A stretch of DNA of 64,000 nucleotides from Cellulophaga sp. RHA19 (GCF_002813425.1 NZ_PHUL01000001.1:3045001-3109000); one strand, 5' to 3'; positions 8,747 through 18,595 are shown, numbered from the stretch's first letter. The notes: generated from the sequence alone by a model not told the origin. Program-made: numbers and translations.

Positions 8747-11068
8747 TTACAGTACTTCTAACTTAGCAAAACGTAGTAGTAATTTTTTTATATCACCTTT
8801 ATCAAACTTAATCTCTGCTTTTTTGTCATTACCTACACCATCAATTTTTATAATTACACCCCTCCCAAATCTTGTATGATTTACAGCTGCACCTTCTACC
8901 AAACCAGGATCTAAGTTTGAATTATTAGCAATAGGCTGTGCTAACTCTGGCTTTAGTTTTCTTAATTTACGTAGTTGGTTTTCATTAGGTTTAGGTGCGC
9001 TTGGCGGTATACCAGATACAGGTTTAGCTTGCCTAAGCTTACTTTTATCTACTTCACCAAAAATATTCTTATCAATAAGAGATTTATATTTGTAGTTACT
9101 AACTGGTGTTAGATTTTCTATAAACTTCTCGTCTATTTCTTCAATAAACCTACTAGGTTCTGCATCTACTAATTTACCCCAACGGTACCTACTTTCTGTA
9201 TACGTTAAATAGGCTTGTTTTTCTGCTCTTGTTAATGCTACATAAAATAATCTACGTTCTTCCTCAAGCTCAGTTCGCGTGTTCATACTCATTGCAGATG
9301 GAAACAAATCTTCTTCCATACCTACAATAAATACGTGTGGAAACTCTAGTCCCTTTGCCATATGTATTGTCATAAGCGCAACACGGTCATCATCTCCCTT
9401 ATCATTATCTAAATCTGTAGCAAGTGCCACATCTTCTAAAAACTCAGCTATATTACCTGTGGCATCAGCAAGTTCCATTTGACCTTCAACAAAGTCTTTT
9501 ATACCATTTAAAAGTTCTTCTATGTTTTCCATTTTGGCAATACCTTCTGGTGTACCATCTTTTTTAAACTCTAAAAGAATACCTGTTTTTTTGGCAACGT
9601 GTTCAGACAAAGAAAAAGCATCTGCTCCTTTGTTCATTATCTGAAAACCTTTAATCATATTAACAAACTCTGTTAGCCTACGTTTGGTTCCTGAATTTAT
9701 TTTTAGTTCTATTTTATCTATGTTCTCCATAACCTCGAACATAGATCTGCCGTAATGGTTAGCTGTAACTAGTAATTTATCTATTGTAGCCTGCCCTATT
9801 CCTCTTCCTGGAAAATTTATAACACGCTTTAATGCTTCTTCATCTTTAGGGTTTATTACCAATCTTAAATAAGCCAAAACATCTTTAATTTCTTTACGTT
9901 GGTAAAAAGATAATCCACCATATATTCTGTACGGTATATCTCTTTTTCGCAAAGCATCTTCAATAGACCTAGATTGTGAGTTGGTACGGTAAAGCACTGC
10001 AAATTCACCGTTGTGCAGCTGCTCATTCATCCTAGTTTCAAAAATAGTACCAGCAACAAACCTACCTTCTTCTGCATCAGTAATACTGCGGTGAACCTTA
10101 ATTAATGGTCCGTCTTCATTAGAAGTCCAAACAACCTTTTCTAACTGATTTTTATTTTTTTCTATAATAGAGTTAGCTGCATTTACAATATTACCAGTAG
10201 AACGGTAATTCTGCTCTAACCTGTACATTGCAACATTATCGTAATCCTTTTGAAAGTTTAGAATATTACTAATGTTTGCCCCTCTAAAGGAGTAAATACT
10301 TTGTGCATCATCACCCACAACACAAATGTTTTGGAATTTATCTGATAATGCTTTTACAATTAGGTATTGAGAGTGGTTTGTATCTTGGTACTCATCAACC
10401 ATTATATACTGAAACCTATTTTGGTATTTTTGAAGTACTTCTGGAAAAACGTTTAAAAGCTCATTGGTTTTTAACAATAAATCATCAAAATCCATTGCAC
10501 CTGCCTTAAAACATCTATCTACATAATTTTTATAAATTTCACCAGTACGTGGGCGTTTTGCCATTGCATCTGCCTCTACTAAATCTGGATTATTAAAATA
10601 CGCTTTTACAGTAATTAAACTATTTTTATAAGATGATATTCTATTTTGTATTTGTTTGTATTTATAAACATCCTTGTCTAACTGCATTTCTTTAATAATA
10701 GAAGCAATTAAACGCTGAGAATCCTGAGTATCATAAATAGTAAAATTGTTAGGATACCCTAACTTATCAGCTTCAAAACGTAATAATTTAGCAAAAATGG
10801 AGTGAAAAGTACCCATCCATAAACTCTTGGTCTCTGCACTACCAGCAATATCTGCTATACGCACTTTCATTTCTCTTGCTGCCTTGTTGGTAAACGTAAG
10901 CGACAAAATATTAAAAGGATCCACACCTTGTTGTATTAAATATGCAATACGGTAAGTTAATACCCTTGTTTTACCAGAACCAGCTCCGGCAATTACCATT
11001 AATGGTCCTTTTGTATGTAAAACAGGTGCTTTTTGAGCCTCGTTTAGTTGGGCAATAAATTCTTCCAA
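8747..11068 (-). CDS. UvrD/PcrA-family superfamily 1 DNA helicase
   Basis: The 773-residue protein has all the SF1A helicase motifs: Walker A GAGSGKT at residues 28-34, the Q motif LNEAQKAPV just before it, Walker B YQDTNHSQY preceded by Asp-Glu, VGDDAQSIYSFRGA, EQNYRST, and the C-terminal FYVALTRAEKQAYLTY. It also carries the C-terminal Tudor-like segment typical of PcrA (NHTRFGRGVIIKIDG). It should unwind DNA 3'-5' in excision and mismatch repair and in removing RecA. It appears to be monocistronic and divergent from the acetyltransferase at 11223. Confidence 0.9.
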   Translation of the reverse strand: MEEFIAQLNEAQKAPVLHTKGPLMVIAGAGSGKTRVLTYRIAYLIQQGVDPFNILSLTFTNKAAREMKVRIADIAGSAETKSLWMGTFHSIFAKLLRFEADKLGYPNNFTIYDTQDSQRLIASIIKEMQLDKDVYKYKQIQNRISSYKNSLITVKAYFNNPDLVEADAMAKRPRTGEIYKNYVDRCFKAGAMDFDDLLLKTNELLNVFPEVLQKYQNRFQYIMVDEYQDTNHSQYLIVKALSDKFQNICVVGDDAQSIYSFRGANISNILNFQKDYDNVAMYRLEQNYRSTGNIVNAANSIIEKNKNQLEKVVWTSNEDGPLIKVHRSITDAEEGRFVAGTIFETRMNEQLHNGEFAVLYRTNSQSRSIEDALRKRDIPYRIYGGLSFYQRKEIKDVLAYLRLVINPKDEEALKRVINFPGRGIGQATIDKLLVTANHYGRSMFEVMENIDKIELKINSGTKRRLTEFVNMIKGFQIMNKGADAFSLSEHVAKKTGILLEFKKDGTPEGIAKMENIEELLNGIKDFVEGQMELADATGNIAEFLEDVALATDLDNDKGDDDRVALMTIHMAKGLEFPHVFIVGMEEDLFPSAMSMNTRTELEEERRLFYVALTRAEKQAYLTYTESRYRWGKLVDAEPSRFIEEIDEKFIENLTPVSNYKYKSLIDKNIFGEVDKSKLRQAKPVSGIPPSAPKPNENQLRKLRKLKPELAQPIANNSNLDPGLVEGAAVNHTRFGRGVIIKIDGVGNDKKAEIKFDKGDIKKLLLRFAKLEVL

Positions 11069-11222
11069 TTGATTTTGTATTAAAAATTTTAGAGAAGTGT
11101 AAATTTAACCATAATTACTGCCAGATAAAACAAGTACTATTAATAATTATAAACAATAAAATTTACAATCAGTTTTATTTTAAATATCTTTAGAGAATAC
11201 TACTTTTAAAACATACATTATA

Positions 11223-11684
11223 TTGGAAAATATTGAAATTAGAATAGCTAAACTTGAAGATTTAGAAACACTTAAGTCTTTTGAGCAAGGAGTAATTTTA
11301 GCAGAACGTCCTTTTGATGAAACTTTAAAGCCAGACCCAATTTCTTACTACAGTATTGAAGATTTATTAAAGGATCCTAAAACAATTGTAGCTGTTGCCA
11401 CATTAAACAATACGCTTATTGGCTCTGCTTATGCTACAATTAGGGAGGCTAAAAAACATTTAAAACACAGTACCTACGCCTATTTAGGTTTTATGTATGT
11501 AGATCCCAAGCAACGTGGCAAAGGTGTAAACAAAAGTATAATAGACTTTTTATTTAAATGGATAAAACAGCAAAATACCACTGAAGTTAGATTAGATGTT
11601 TATAGTGAAAATGCCGCTGCCTTACGAGCGTATGAAAAAGCAGGATTTAAAAAGCATATGGTAAATATGAGAATGAAAATCTAA
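11223..11684 (+). CDS. GNAT-family N-acetyltransferase
   Basis: The 153-residue protein shows the GNAT core: a YLGFMYVDPKQRGKGVNKSI motif (the acetyl-CoA-binding R/Q-x-x-G-x-G/A loop reads QRGKGV) and the C-terminal NAAALRAYEKAGFKKH. The substrate is unknown. The only plausible start is the TTG at 11223; no in-frame ATG occurs before the core domain, so this is an alternative start codon. An M20 amidohydrolase gene follows 46 bases downstream. Confidence 0.8.
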   Translation: MENIEIRIAKLEDLETLKSFEQGVILAERPFDETLKPDPISYYSIEDLLKDPKTIVAVATLNNTLIGSAYATIREAKKHLKHSTYAYLGFMYVDPKQRGKGVNKSIIDFLFKWIKQQNTTEVRLDVYSENAAALRAYEKAGFKKHMVNMRMKI

Positions 11685-11730
11685 TTTTAAAGATTGATAA
11701 AAACCAAAATAACTGACTAATTACAACTAT

Positions 11731-13011
11731 ATGAAAACTAAAACCAATTTATTACTAGCAGTTCTGCTAAGTAGCTTTGCTTTACAAGCACAGAATTACA
11801 AATTAGATACTGATTACAAGAATATTGAAAAAAAAGTTATTGAATGGAGGCATCATTTTCATCAAAACCCAGAACTATCTAACCGAGAGTTTAAAACTGC
11901 AGAAAAAATTGCTGAGCATTTAAAATCTTTAGGAATAGAAGTACAAACAAAAGTAGCTGTAACAGGCGTTGTTGGTATTTTAAAAGGGAAACATCCAGGA
12001 AAAGTAATTGCTTTAAGAGCAGATATAGATGCATTACCTGTAACAGAACGCAATAATTTACCATTTAAGTCTAAAGTTAAAGACCAATTTTTAGGGGTAG
12101 AAACTGGTGTTATGCACGCTTGCGGACACGATACACACACGGCTATATTAATGGGCGTTGCAGAAATTTTAGCTCAAAACAAAGATAAAATAAATGGTAC
12201 TATTAAGTTTATTTTTCAACCTGCAGAAGAAGGTGCCCCTCCTGGAGAAGAAGGTGGTGCTGCTTTAATGATAAAAGAAGGCGTTATGCAAAACCCTAAA
12301 GTTGATGCAATTTTTGGATTACATATTAATTCTGGTACTCCTGTTGGTTTAATTAAATACAAAACGGAAGGTATAATGGCAGCTGTAGAGCGTTTTGTTA
12401 TTAATGTTAAAGGCAAACAAACACACGGCTCACAGCCTTGGTCTGGTGTAGATCCTATAGTAATATCTGCTAAAATTATTGATGGTTTGCAAACCATTAT
12501 TAGTAGAGAATCTAACCTTACGGAAGAAGCTGCTGTAATAACTGTAGGTAAAATTACTAGCGGCGTACGCTTTAATATTATTCCTGAAAGTGCAGAACTT
12601 ATTGGTACCATTAGAACATTAAATCCGGATATGCGTGAACTTATTTTACGCAGAATGAAAGAAATGACAGAGACTATTGCTAAAGCATATGGCGGTACAG
12701 CAACTTTAGAAGTAGAGAGTCAAACTTCTATTACCTATAATGATGTTGCTTTAGTAAACCAAATGTTACCAACTATGCAGCGTGTCGCAGGCGAAAAAAA
12801 CGTTCATTTAACAAAAGCTACAACTGGTGGTGAAGACTTTTCATACTTTCAAGAGGTTGTACCTGGGTTTTATTTCTTTTTAGGCGGAATGACACCAGGT
12901 AACAATGAAGCTTATCCTCACCACACACCAGACTTTAAAATTGATGATGCAGGAATGCTTTTAGGTGTTAAAACACTAACAGAAATGAGTTTAGATTATT
13001 TAAACAAATAA
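11731..13011 (+). CDS. Exported M20D-family amidohydrolase (hippurate hydrolase/IAA-amino acid hydrolase-like)
   Basis: The 426-residue protein has a signal peptide (residues 1-20, ending ALQAQ) and the M20D peptidase core. Metal ligands are seen in HACGHDTHT (about 131-139) and in QPAEEGAPP, where the Glu pair includes the catalytic base, and in the C-terminal HHTPDF. The lid or dimerisation domain lies between, with HGSQPW. The family removes amino acids from N-acyl or amide conjugates; with the signal peptide it probably works in the periplasm. The real substrate cannot be told from the sequence. Confidence 0.85.
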   Translation: MKTKTNLLLAVLLSSFALQAQNYKLDTDYKNIEKKVIEWRHHFHQNPELSNREFKTAEKIAEHLKSLGIEVQTKVAVTGVVGILKGKHPGKVIALRADIDALPVTERNNLPFKSKVKDQFLGVETGVMHACGHDTHTAILMGVAEILAQNKDKINGTIKFIFQPAEEGAPPGEEGGAALMIKEGVMQNPKVDAIFGLHINSGTPVGLIKYKTEGIMAAVERFVINVKGKQTHGSQPWSGVDPIVISAKIIDGLQTIISRESNLTEEAAVITVGKITSGVRFNIIPESAELIGTIRTLNPDMRELILRRMKEMTETIAKAYGGTATLEVESQTSITYNDVALVNQMLPTMQRVAGEKNVHLTKATTGGEDFSYFQEVVPGFYFFLGGMTPGNNEAYPHHTPDFKIDDAGMLLGVKTLTEMSLDYLNK

Positions 13012-13046
13012 CGTTAGGCCAAACAATAAATAACTATAGATTTGGT

Positions 13047-13054
13047 TATTTTTG
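13047..13054 (+). promoter_or_regulatory. -7 box before the FMN glutamate synthase-like gene
   Basis: TATTTTTG matches TAnnTTTG, 61 bases before the ATG at 13116. No -33 TTG is visible at the usual distance. Confidence 0.35.
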
Positions 13055-13115
13055 TAGCATAATTACAAAGTTAAATTTATATAAAATTTGACTTTAAAAA
13101 ACAAATACAGATTAA

Positions 13116-14696
13116 ATGGATTCTTTTTTAAATTTTATATCTAGTATCTCTTGGTGGATATGGTTATTAATTGGGTTAGCACTAGTTGCTATTCGTGACA
13201 TTTTCTTTCAGAAAAAACATACTATTTCTCATAACTTTCCTATCGTTGGCCATATACGTTATATGTTAGAAAGTATTGGTCCTGAGATGAGGCAGTATTT
13301 TGTTGCTAACAATAGAGAAGAACTTCCTTTTAACCGTATAGAGCGTGGATGGATTTACGCTTCTGCTAAAAGTGAAAATAATTACGAGGGTTTTGGTACA
13401 GATAGAGATGTATATGCACACCAACATATTTTTGTAAAAAACCAAATGATGGCGTACAAGGTTGCAGACAATCATCCTAATACAATTGATAAAACATTTT
13501 TACCTTGTGCTAAAGTAATAGGTGCATACAATAAACGTAAAAAGCCATTTAGACCAGCATCTGCTATAAATGTATCTGCTATGAGCTTTGGTTCTTTATC
13601 TGCAGCAGCTGTAGAAGCGATGAACAAAGGAGTGTTAAAAAGTGGCGCATACCATAACACTGGTGAAGGCGGTTTATCTCCATACCACAAACAAGGTGGT
13701 GATGTTGTTTTTCATTTTGGAACAGGTTATTTTGGAGTTAGATCTAAAGACGGAAATTTATCTATGGATAAATTAATAACTTTAACAGAAAATAATCCTT
13801 GTATAAAAGCTATTGAAATAAAACTATCTCAGGGAGCAAAACCTGGTAAGGGAGGTGTTTTACCTGGGGCTAAAATTACTGCAGAACTTGCAGAAATACG
13901 TGGTGTAGAAATTGGCAAAGATGTTTTGTCTCCTGCAACACATAAAGCATTTAGTACGGTACAAGAATTAGTAGATTTAATTGAAGAAATAGCAGAAAAA
14001 ACAGGATTACCTGTTGGTATTAAAGGCGCCATAGGTAAATTAGATCAATGGGAAGAGCTAGCAGATATTATGCTAAAAACAGGTAAAGGACCAGATTTTA
14101 TTACTGTAGATGGTGGTGAAGGTGGTACGGGTGCTGCTCCACCAAGTTTTGCAGACCACGTATCTTTACCTTGGGTTTATGGTTTCTCTAGCCTATATAA
14201 ACTATTTTTAGAAAAAAAATTAACAGATAGAATTGTGTTTATTGGTAGCGGTAAATTAGGTTTCCCTGCTAAAGCTGCTATGGCATTTGCTATGGGTGTA
14301 GATTGTATTAATGTTGCCCGTGAAGCAATGATGAGTATTGGATGTATACAAGCACAAGCTTGCCACACAAATACATGTCCGGCTGGTATAGCAACACAAA
14401 ACCAATGGTTACAAAGAGGTGTAAATGTTCCTCTTAAGTCAGATCGTTTAGCGCAGTACTTTAAAAGTTTTAGAAAAGAATTGATAGAGATTACGCATGC
14501 CTCTGGTTATGAGCATCCTTGCCAATATACGATGGATGATATACAAGTAAACTTAGATGATAATGAACTAAATAGAAGTTTAGCTTTTACATACGGTTAT
14601 AACAAAGCAAAAGTTCCTTTTAACGGTATGCAAGAACTATATGATTGTGCTCACTTAGGCGGAAAAGAGTATATGAAAAACGAGCCTAAAAAATAG
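13116..14696 (+). CDS. Membrane-anchored FMN-binding glutamate synthase-family protein
   Basis: The 526-residue protein begins with one transmembrane helix (about 11-28) and then carries the glutamate synthase central/FMN domain: INVSAMSFGSLSAAAVEAMN, GEGGLSPYHKQGGD, KPGKGGVLPGAKIT, VDGGEGGTGAAPPSF, and the cluster-binding CIQAQACHTNTCPAGIATQ, whose three Cys match the 3Fe-4S site. It lacks the glutaminase domain of true GltB, so it probably is not an ordinary glutamate synthase. Related stand-alone proteins are widespread and mostly uncharacterised oxidoreductases. Confidence 0.85.
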   Translation: MDSFLNFISSISWWIWLLIGLALVAIRDIFFQKKHTISHNFPIVGHIRYMLESIGPEMRQYFVANNREELPFNRIERGWIYASAKSENNYEGFGTDRDVYAHQHIFVKNQMMAYKVADNHPNTIDKTFLPCAKVIGAYNKRKKPFRPASAINVSAMSFGSLSAAAVEAMNKGVLKSGAYHNTGEGGLSPYHKQGGDVVFHFGTGYFGVRSKDGNLSMDKLITLTENNPCIKAIEIKLSQGAKPGKGGVLPGAKITAELAEIRGVEIGKDVLSPATHKAFSTVQELVDLIEEIAEKTGLPVGIKGAIGKLDQWEELADIMLKTGKGPDFITVDGGEGGTGAAPPSFADHVSLPWVYGFSSLYKLFLEKKLTDRIVFIGSGKLGFPAKAAMAFAMGVDCINVAREAMMSIGCIQAQACHTNTCPAGIATQNQWLQRGVNVPLKSDRLAQYFKSFRKELIEITHASGYEHPCQYTMDDIQVNLDDNELNRSLAFTYGYNKAKVPFNGMQELYDCAHLGGKEYMKNEPKK

Positions 14697-14721
14697 ACTC
14701 GTTTTATACATTAATATTTAG

Positions 14722-14763
14722 AAAAGCACTTATTTATTATAAAGATAAAGACGTGCTTTTTTT
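14722..14763 (+). terminator. Weak hairpin terminator after the FMN protein gene
   Basis: AAAAGCAC at 14722-14729 pairs with GTGCTTTT at 14753-14760, followed by TTT. The 23-base loop is long, and the hairpin overlaps the 3' end of the convergent gene that stops at 14730. Confidence 0.4.
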
Positions 14764-16151
14764 GTTGTATCTATTACCTGTAATTTACTTACGTACTTTT
14801 TAGGTAAAAGGTAAAACTCTCTTTTATCCGATAAAATATAAAGTTTATCATAAGCCTCTAAAATAGAATCTATTTTAGCAGGTTCATCTCTAGTATCTAT
14901 AACATTACCCTTATTGTAAAACTGACTAGAATATGTTTTAGAATCAAGGTACAAAACAGGCGGGTTCTTATCAATTTTTAATTCTTCTGATTTTGCTATA
15001 AGTAACTTATCAGAGTTCATATATACTTTCCACTGGTCTGTAACCAAAAGTCCTGCACCAGCAATAAAAACTAAAATAGGAAATATAGAGCACGCAATTA
15101 AAGCCCTTCTTTTATGCTTGTACTCTGGCCACCAATGCGCTATTAATAATGCCAAAGGTATTGTAGATGGTAAAATATAAGTATGCAAAATGTTTTTAGA
15201 AATAGTGAAGAAAATTGGTGTCCACAACAACCAAAACAATAAAAAAGCTGTGTATTTATCATCTAAAATACGCTTTTTAAGCTTTACTATTTTTGCTATT
15301 ACAATATAAAACCAAGGCAAACAAAAAGACAACATAAATACCCAAATTAAACCTAATGGTTGTGTTTTTGGCTGACCATATAAATCACCACTCCATCCTG
15401 GTTTTAAAAACCTATTAAAATGTTCACCTACTATAAAATAATCTATAAAGCCTGGTGATCTTTGTTCTGTTAACAAATACCAAGGTAAAGCAATTACTAC
15501 AGTTATTAGTAAACCAACTATCCAAGGTAATTTGCCTAGGTTATAAAAAAATGTTTTACGGTCTAACAACAACCAGAAAAATACTGGAGCTCCCGTTAAC
15601 ACCAACACTAAAGGCCCTTTAGCTAAAAACCCTAAACCTAAGCCAACAAAAAATAGATAGTTCCAAATTGATTTTTTATCTGATGTAATACTTTTCCAGA
15701 ATGATAGCATAATTAACATTACACTAAAACACAAAGCAGAATCTGTAGACACTACCCCCATGTGTATTAAAAATTCTGGAGTTGTAACTAAAACTAAAGC
15801 TGGGAGTAACGGAGATACTTTTGTTTTTTTAACAAAATATCCTAATATAAATAACATTGCCACACCTAATAAAAACGAAGGTAGCCTTGCAGTTAATTCA
15901 TTTACACCAAAAAGTTGAAAACTCATTGCAGACATCCAAGTAGATAATGGTGGCTTTGCCCAAAATGGTTCATTATAATCAATTTGTAAAACAACCCACT
16001 CCCCTGTTTCTTGCATTAATCTAGATATTTCTGCATAACGAGCTTCTGTTTTATCTAGTAATGGTATGGCTCCGGTAATAATAAACCTAAATACAACGAT
16101 AGACAAAACGGCTATCAACATATAATTAATGGTAGTTTTTTTATCAGTCAT
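14730..16151 (-). CDS. GT-C glycosyltransferase of the GT39/ArnT type
   Basis: The 473-residue protein has ten or more hydrophobic segments and the typical N-terminal luminal loop of GT-C enzymes: LLDKTEARYAEISRLM with the acidic pair, then EWVVLQIDYNEPFWAKPP, as in ArnT and dolichyl-phosphate-mannose-protein mannosyltransferases. It would transfer a sugar from a polyprenyl-phosphate donor to lipid A, protein or another cell-surface acceptor. The gene at 16164, twelve bases upstream in the same operon, encodes an enzyme expected to make such a donor, which supports this reading. The acceptor is unknown. Confidence 0.8.
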   Translation of the reverse strand: MTDKKTTINYMLIAVLSIVVFRFIITGAIPLLDKTEARYAEISRLMQETGEWVVLQIDYNEPFWAKPPLSTWMSAMSFQLFGVNELTARLPSFLLGVAMLFILGYFVKKTKVSPLLPALVLVTTPEFLIHMGVVSTDSALCFSVMLIMLSFWKSITSDKKSIWNYLFFVGLGLGFLAKGPLVLVLTGAPVFFWLLLDRKTFFYNLGKLPWIVGLLITVVIALPWYLLTEQRSPGFIDYFIVGEHFNRFLKPGWSGDLYGQPKTQPLGLIWVFMLSFCLPWFYIVIAKIVKLKKRILDDKYTAFLLFWLLWTPIFFTISKNILHTYILPSTIPLALLIAHWWPEYKHKRRALIACSIFPILVFIAGAGLLVTDQWKVYMNSDKLLIAKSEELKIDKNPPVLYLDSKTYSSQFYNKGNVIDTRDEPAKIDSILEAYDKLYILSDKREFYLLPKKYVSKLQVIDTTKKARLYLYNK

Positions 16152-16163
16152 TTTATACTGTTA

Positions 16164-16922
16164 TTATTGTGCATTAGCACTTTGTTTACAAATTTTATTA
16201 ATTTTATACAAGTCTAACCAAAGCTGAAAAAAGTAAGATGTTTTTACTTTAGAATCTCCTTGATCTACCCAACGTTTAAGTGGAATTTCTAACATTTTTT
16301 CTAATGCTTTTTCTTTACCATATAGCACTACAATTCTGTTAAAAATTTCTACATCAAAAAGCCAACGAGAAACAAAAGGTTTATTAAAAACTTCTAGAGC
16401 CAATTCTTTCTTAAATAGTTTACAACCACATTGTGTATCGTAAACTTTTAAATCTAATATAATAGAAATTACAGTAGCTATAAATCTTCCTATAAAAAAA
16501 CGAGACGTTTTACGCTCTATTGTAGAACCTAGCTTCATAATTCTAGATCCAAAAACAAAAGAAACATTTTGGTCTACATAGTTTGTTAATGAAGTAAACT
16601 CTTCTAAAGATGTTGCCAAATCTGCATCTAAATAACCAACAAGGCTTATATTGTAATTAGTGCAAACAAAGTTTACTCCGTTCCTCACAGACTCTGCTTT
16701 TCCTGTATTTTTTGGATTTTTGTAAACAACAACTTTATTAGGGTATTGTGTTTCTAACGATTTTAGTTGTGAGTATGTACCATCTGTGGAGCCATCATCT
16801 ACAAAACAAATAAGTGTATCTGTATTTTCTTTTAAAAAACCATCATAAACTCTATTTTTAAGTTCTTTAACTTCATTATAACAGGGTATTACTACACATG
16901 TAGTATAAGACATTTGCTGCAA
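16164..16922 (-). CDS. Polyprenyl-phosphate sugar synthase-type family 2 glycosyltransferase
   Basis: The 252-residue protein is a GT2 of the dolichyl-phosphate glucosyltransferase type: VVIPCYNEVKEL at the start, CFVDDGSTDGT, the donor-binding GYLDADLATS, and DTQCGCKLFKKELA. No membrane helices are obvious, so it is probably a peripheral enzyme making a lipid-phosphate sugar. Translation may start at the first Met or at the fourth residue (MSYTT). It lies twelve bases before the GT39 gene and is very likely cotranscribed with it, forming a donor-synthesis and donor-use pair. Confidence 0.85.
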   Translation of the reverse strand: MQQMSYTTCVVIPCYNEVKELKNRVYDGFLKENTDTLICFVDDGSTDGTYSQLKSLETQYPNKVVVYKNPKNTGKAESVRNGVNFVCTNYNISLVGYLDADLATSLEEFTSLTNYVDQNVSFVFGSRIMKLGSTIERKTSRFFIGRFIATVISIILDLKVYDTQCGCKLFKKELALEVFNKPFVSRWLFDVEIFNRIVVLYGKEKALEKMLEIPLKRWVDQGDSKVKTSYFFQLWLDLYKINKICKQSANAQ

Positions 16923-17051
16923 ACTAATTAATTTTGGGCTGCAAGATATTAAAAAACAATATGACAGTCATTATTACGGTACATCTTTAAGTTAATATTA
17001 AAGTATAAAGAGTCTATTTTAATTGAAAAAAAGCAACTTCATAAAATTAAT

Positions 17052-17080
17052 TTGTCACCTTAATTAAATGTTTAAATTTG
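17052..17080 (+). promoter_or_regulatory. Bacteroidota-type promoter for the OmpA-paralogue gene
   Basis: TTG at 17052-17054 and TAAATTTG at 17073-17080 are spaced by 18 bases, a good match to the -33/-7 arrangement. The ATG is at 17103. Confidence 0.55.
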
Positions 17081-17102
17081 TCTCTTAAATCTTATATGTT
17101 TT

Positions 17103-17846
17103 ATGAAAAAAATTACCCTATCTACCCTACTATTTTTATGTTTTACAATTACCACTATCGCACAAAAAAAGAGCGACTTAATAGAACAAGTTGAAACCTT
17201 GAAAGATAGTATTGCACAGACTAATATTGCTTTAGCCGAAGCAAAAAAAATAGCTAAAGTTAGCGTTGCAGAAGCTGATTTATACAAAAGCCAAGCAACA
17301 GAATTGCAAAATGCAAACAAATCATTACTTACTAACCTTAAGAACTTTACACAAGTATCTAGTCAAAATTCTAAAAATATGGCTAAAACTTTAGAAGCCT
17401 TAAAGTCTAAAGAATCTCAGCTTTCTATTATTGAAGATACTTTTAGTAAAAATGATTCTACAGCAATAGTTATACTAACTAATGCCAAGCAGTCTTTAGG
17501 AGAAAATGCAAAAATTGCCGTGACTAATGGTGAAGTAGTAATTACAGAGACAGAACAAAATATCTTAGATGCATCAAAAGCCAAAGTAAGTGCTACAGGA
17601 GAAGCTTTTCTAGAAAAAATATCTAATATTTTACTTTTAAACGTAGATTCTAAAGTTACAATATCTAGTACAGCTACAAGTTTATTTGCCATACAAAACT
17701 CATTAATAACTAAGTATAACATTCTTGCAGAGCGCATAACTTTAGAAAGCACTACGCAGAGTAATTCTAATGTTAATTTTAAAATACATACAAATTACGC
17801 TAACTTTTACTTACGTGTTAGAGAGCATATGAAAAGTATAAAGTAA
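17103..17846 (+). CDS. Secreted degenerate paralogue of the OmpA lipoprotein
   Basis: The 247-residue protein has a signal peptide (to about residue 20, TTIAQ) but no lipobox Cys, then a coiled-coil-like region and a C-terminal domain. Read against the OmpA lipoprotein at 6424, corresponding blocks appear in the same order: ANKSLLTNLKNFTQVS, KTLEALKSKESQL, SLGENAKIAVTNGEVVI and a final NFYLRVREHMK matching QFYSMIEEGMK. The OmpA signature (HTD, NxxLSxxRA, RRTRI) is absent, so peptidoglycan binding is unlikely. It seems to be an old duplicate that kept the scaffold but lost the wall-binding residues. Confidence 0.65.
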   Translation: MKKITLSTLLFLCFTITTIAQKKSDLIEQVETLKDSIAQTNIALAEAKKIAKVSVAEADLYKSQATELQNANKSLLTNLKNFTQVSSQNSKNMAKTLEALKSKESQLSIIEDTFSKNDSTAIVILTNAKQSLGENAKIAVTNGEVVITETEQNILDASKAKVSATGEAFLEKISNILLLNVDSKVTISSTATSLFAIQNSLITKYNILAERITLESTTQSNSNVNFKIHTNYANFYLRVREHMKSIK

Positions 17847-17935
17847 TTTTTAGTTACTTGATATTTTATAGTCATATAATTTTTGTGAAAATTGTGCGTT
17901 TTAAAATCGTAATCAAACTTTAAAGATAACCCGCA

Positions 17936-18454
17936 ATGACAACAGAAATAATATTACAAATGTTTGCCTATTTATTACCAAGTGTTGTAACTGGTATGGT
18001 AGCTTTTTACTTTTTTAAAATGCATACTAAAAATGAAGAAGGCAGAAGACGTTTTTTATTACATAAAGATTCTCAAAAAAGTACTATACCTACTAGATTA
18101 CAAGCTTATGAGCGTATGGCTTTATTTTTAGAGCGTATTTCTATACCAAGTTTAGTTGTACGTGTTGCACCTGTTGGTAATGACAAAAATGCATACGAAA
18201 CTTTATTAATAAAAAATATTGAAAAAGAATTTGATCACAACTTATCTCAACAAATATACTTGTCTGATGAAAGTTGGAACATTATAAAAACAGCTAAAAG
18301 TGCTACGGTACAAACCATACGTAAAGCAGCTATGAGTGAAGCTGACTCTGCAGATAAATTAAGAGAAGATATTTTAAGTAGTACTATGGATAAAGCATCA
18401 CCATCTGCAACTGCTTTAACGTATATAAAAAAGGAAATAAGCGAATTGTGGTAA
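17936..18454 (+). CDS. Conserved membrane-anchored protein of unknown function
   Basis: I do not recognise a named domain in this 172-residue protein. One transmembrane helix lies at about residues 8-27 (LLPSVVTGMVAFYFF), followed by a basic, probably cytoplasmic, helical domain with TRLQAYERMALFLERI, FDHNLSQQIYLSDESW and ATVQTIRKAAMSEADSADKLRED. The latter two look like conserved helices. It is monocistronic, with a terminator at 18479. Confidence 0.6.
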   Translation: MTTEIILQMFAYLLPSVVTGMVAFYFFKMHTKNEEGRRRFLLHKDSQKSTIPTRLQAYERMALFLERISIPSLVVRVAPVGNDKNAYETLLIKNIEKEFDHNLSQQIYLSDESWNIIKTAKSATVQTIRKAAMSEADSADKLREDILSSTMDKASPSATALTYIKKEISELW

Positions 18455-18478
18455 CATAAAAAGCTTATTGTAAAATAT

Positions 18479-18510
18479 AAAAGACTGTCTTAATAGGCAG
18501 TCTTTTTTTT
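18479..18510 (+). terminator. Rho-independent terminator after the 17936 gene
   Basis: AAAAGACTG at 18479-18487 pairs with CAGTCTTTT at 18498-18506, and the T run continues to 18510. Confidence 0.8.
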
Positions 18511-18540
18511 TACGATTATTTTTAATTTTTTTATAAAACA

Positions 18541-18570
18541 AAAGCATCTAAAGTAACTCTTAGATGCTTT
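18541..18570 (-). terminator. Terminator of the HExxH lipoprotein gene
   Basis: An 11-bp perfect stem (18541-18551 with 18560-18570) has an 8-base loop. On the minus strand it is followed by a T-rich stretch, 26 bases past the stop codon of the gene ending at 18596. Confidence 0.7.
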
Positions 18571-18595
18571 GTTAGTACTGTAAATAATTTAATTG

